A DNA stretch of 15,414 bases from NCBI GenBank assembly GCA_046497225.1, contig JAWOGA010000053.1:1-15414 (forward strand), in the 5' to 3' direction. The stretch's first letter is position 1, and each line of letters begins with the position of its first letter. Origin of the DNA: JAXHLG01 sp046497225 (lineage in GTDB: Bacteria > Patescibacteriota > Minisyncoccia > Moranbacterales > DUUL01). Made by a program: the position numbers and the translations under genes. Positions 14,700 through 15,414 of this stretch are shown in pieces. Under the pieces are notes generated by a model. It worked only from the letters and a program-made list of their open reading frames with translations, searched no databases and had not been told where the DNA came from.

Positions 14700-14722
14700 G
14701 CTGATTTTTGTAAAAAATTAGC
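14700..14722. other. Ten-pair AT-rich hairpin after ybeY
   Basis: GCTGATTTTT (14700-14709) pairs with bases 14713-14722 (AAAAATTAGC) with one G-T pair and a three-base loop. It lies 50 bases after the ybeY stop. There is no T-run after it on the plus strand, so a terminator role is uncertain. Confidence 0.35.
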
Positions 14723-14729
14723 TTCCCTT

Positions 14730-14777
14730 GAAAAATTATTTAAACCAAAATCCCATAAATAAAGTAAATAATTTTTC
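14730..14777 (+). promoter_or_regulatory. Perfect 12-bp inverted repeat in the mreB upstream region
   Basis: GAAAAATTATTT (14730-14741) and AAATAATTTTTC (14766-14777) are exact reverse complements separated by 24 bases. The same AATAATTTTTC recurs at 14861-14871, just after the mreB ATG, where it forms a second small hairpin with 14872-14880. The left arm could therefore pair with either site. No T-run follows and no clear mreB promoter was found. Confidence 0.45.
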
Positions 14778-14857
14778 GTTCCGTTTTAAAAATATAAATA
14801 ATTCTACCTTGCGTGCTGTTGATTCAGCAGAGCCTAAGTAACGTAAAAATAAATTAA

Positions 14858-15414
14858 ATGAATAATTTTTCAAAATTATTTTTAAATAAAATCGGTATTG
14901 ATTTGGGAACTGCGAATACCTTGGTATTTGTTCCCAAGAAAGGCATTGTTATAAATGAACCGTCTGTAGTTGCGGTTAGCGTTAATGACTACCAAGTTTT
15001 AGCGGTGGGAAATGAAGCTAAAGAAATGATTGGCAGAACGCCTGAAACAATTGTTGCGCACAAGCCTTTAAAGGATGGAGTAATTGCTGACTATAAAGTT
15101 ACCGAGGCTATGATTAGATACTTTGTTAATAAGGTTAGCCCCAAAGTGAGGCTAATAAGGCCGGATATTTTGGTTTCTATTCCCGCCGGTGTAACTTCTA
15201 CGGAAAGAAGAGCCGTGGTTGAAGCTACAAATAAAGCCGGAGCCAAAAATGCTTATGTGGTTAAAGAGCCTGTTTTGGCGGCTATTGGCGCCGGTATTCC
15301 CGTGAATAGTCCCACGGGTAATATGATAATTGATATTGGGGGAGGGACTTCTGAAGTGGCTATTAGTTCAGTATGGATTCCCGTGCTCAAATGTCTGGTG
15401 GTGCTGGCCGTGCG
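14858..15414 (+). CDS. mreB: Rod-shape protein MreB, N-terminal part (cut by window end)
   Basis: The first 185 codons of an actin-like MreB are visible. The phosphate-1 loop is IGIDLGTANTLVF (12-24), followed by INEPSVVAV (32-40), HKPLKDGVIADY (68-79), the actin-like core SIPAGVTSTERRAVVEA (107-123), YVVKEPVLAAIGAGIPV (133-149), and the phosphate-2 loop MIIDIGGGTSEVA (156-168). MreB polymerises with ATP under the membrane and guides cell-wall synthesis in rod-shaped cells. After about residue 170 the sequence stops matching the family well (see findings). The ATG at 14858 is preceded by AT-rich sequence without SD, and codons 2-8 form an inverted repeat. rodA or mreC may lie beyond the window, but that cannot be seen. 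Confidence 0.95.
   Translation, partial: MNNFSKLFLNKIGIDLGTANTLVFVPKKGIVINEPSVVAVSVNDYQVLAVGNEAKEMIGRTPETIVAHKPLKDGVIADYKVTEAMIRYFVNKVSPKVRLIRPDILVSIPAGVTSTERRAVVEATNKAGAKNAYVVKEPVLAAIGAGIPVNSPTGNMIIDIGGGTSEVAISSVWIPVLKCLVVLAV

Overview
This 15.4 kb window is AT-rich bacterial chromosome, most likely from a Patescibacteria/CPR (Parcubacteria-like) genome. The evidence is lineage style rather than a marker gene: small lysine-rich core proteins; a TrbC/VirB2-like membrane protein fused to a cysteine-rich module; a PP2C-like domain joined to a membrane anchor and a propeller-like tail; few Shine-Dalgarno (SD) sequences; and a core block hisS - HIT - rpsU - yqeY - ybeY - mreB. polA and the HIT gene end in TGA, so TGA is a stop and the TGA=Gly code of Gracilibacteria/Absconditabacteria is excluded. 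The lineage call is inference.

Left arm (1-6254, all minus strand). In transcription order it holds a secreted/membrane VirB2-like protein (6254-5121), a gap with a 23-bp hairpin (4955-5026), an 839-residue PP2C-like/transmembrane/propeller-like protein (4884-2365), a nucleotide-sugar dehydrogenase (2286-1006) and a family 2 glycosyltransferase running off the window (978-1). The last two are 27 bases apart and probably make and transfer an acidic sugar for a surface glycan. The first two are the least understood genes here.

Centre (6255-12331). A divergent promoter region separates the arms. On the plus strand come a YqjE/holin-like and a YqjD/DUF883-like small membrane protein, DNA polymerase I with a decayed proofreading domain and an Asp at the steric-gate position, signal peptidase I, and histidyl-tRNA synthetase. 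Spacers of 150-246 bases separate the last four, so they are probably transcribed separately; lepB has a recognisable promoter.

Right arm (12332-15414). A 554-base gap with no recognisable gene but three copies of a TTTGTCATTWGG element precedes HIT, rpsU (with the one strong SD), a strong intrinsic terminator, yqeY, ybeY, and a partial mreB. These are translation-linked functions (tRNA charging, ribosomal protein, a YqeY protein related to amidotransferases, rRNA maturation) leading into the cell-shape gene. The mreB leader holds overlapping inverted repeats. The last ~45 bases of the window no longer read as normal MreB and may be a poor sequence end.
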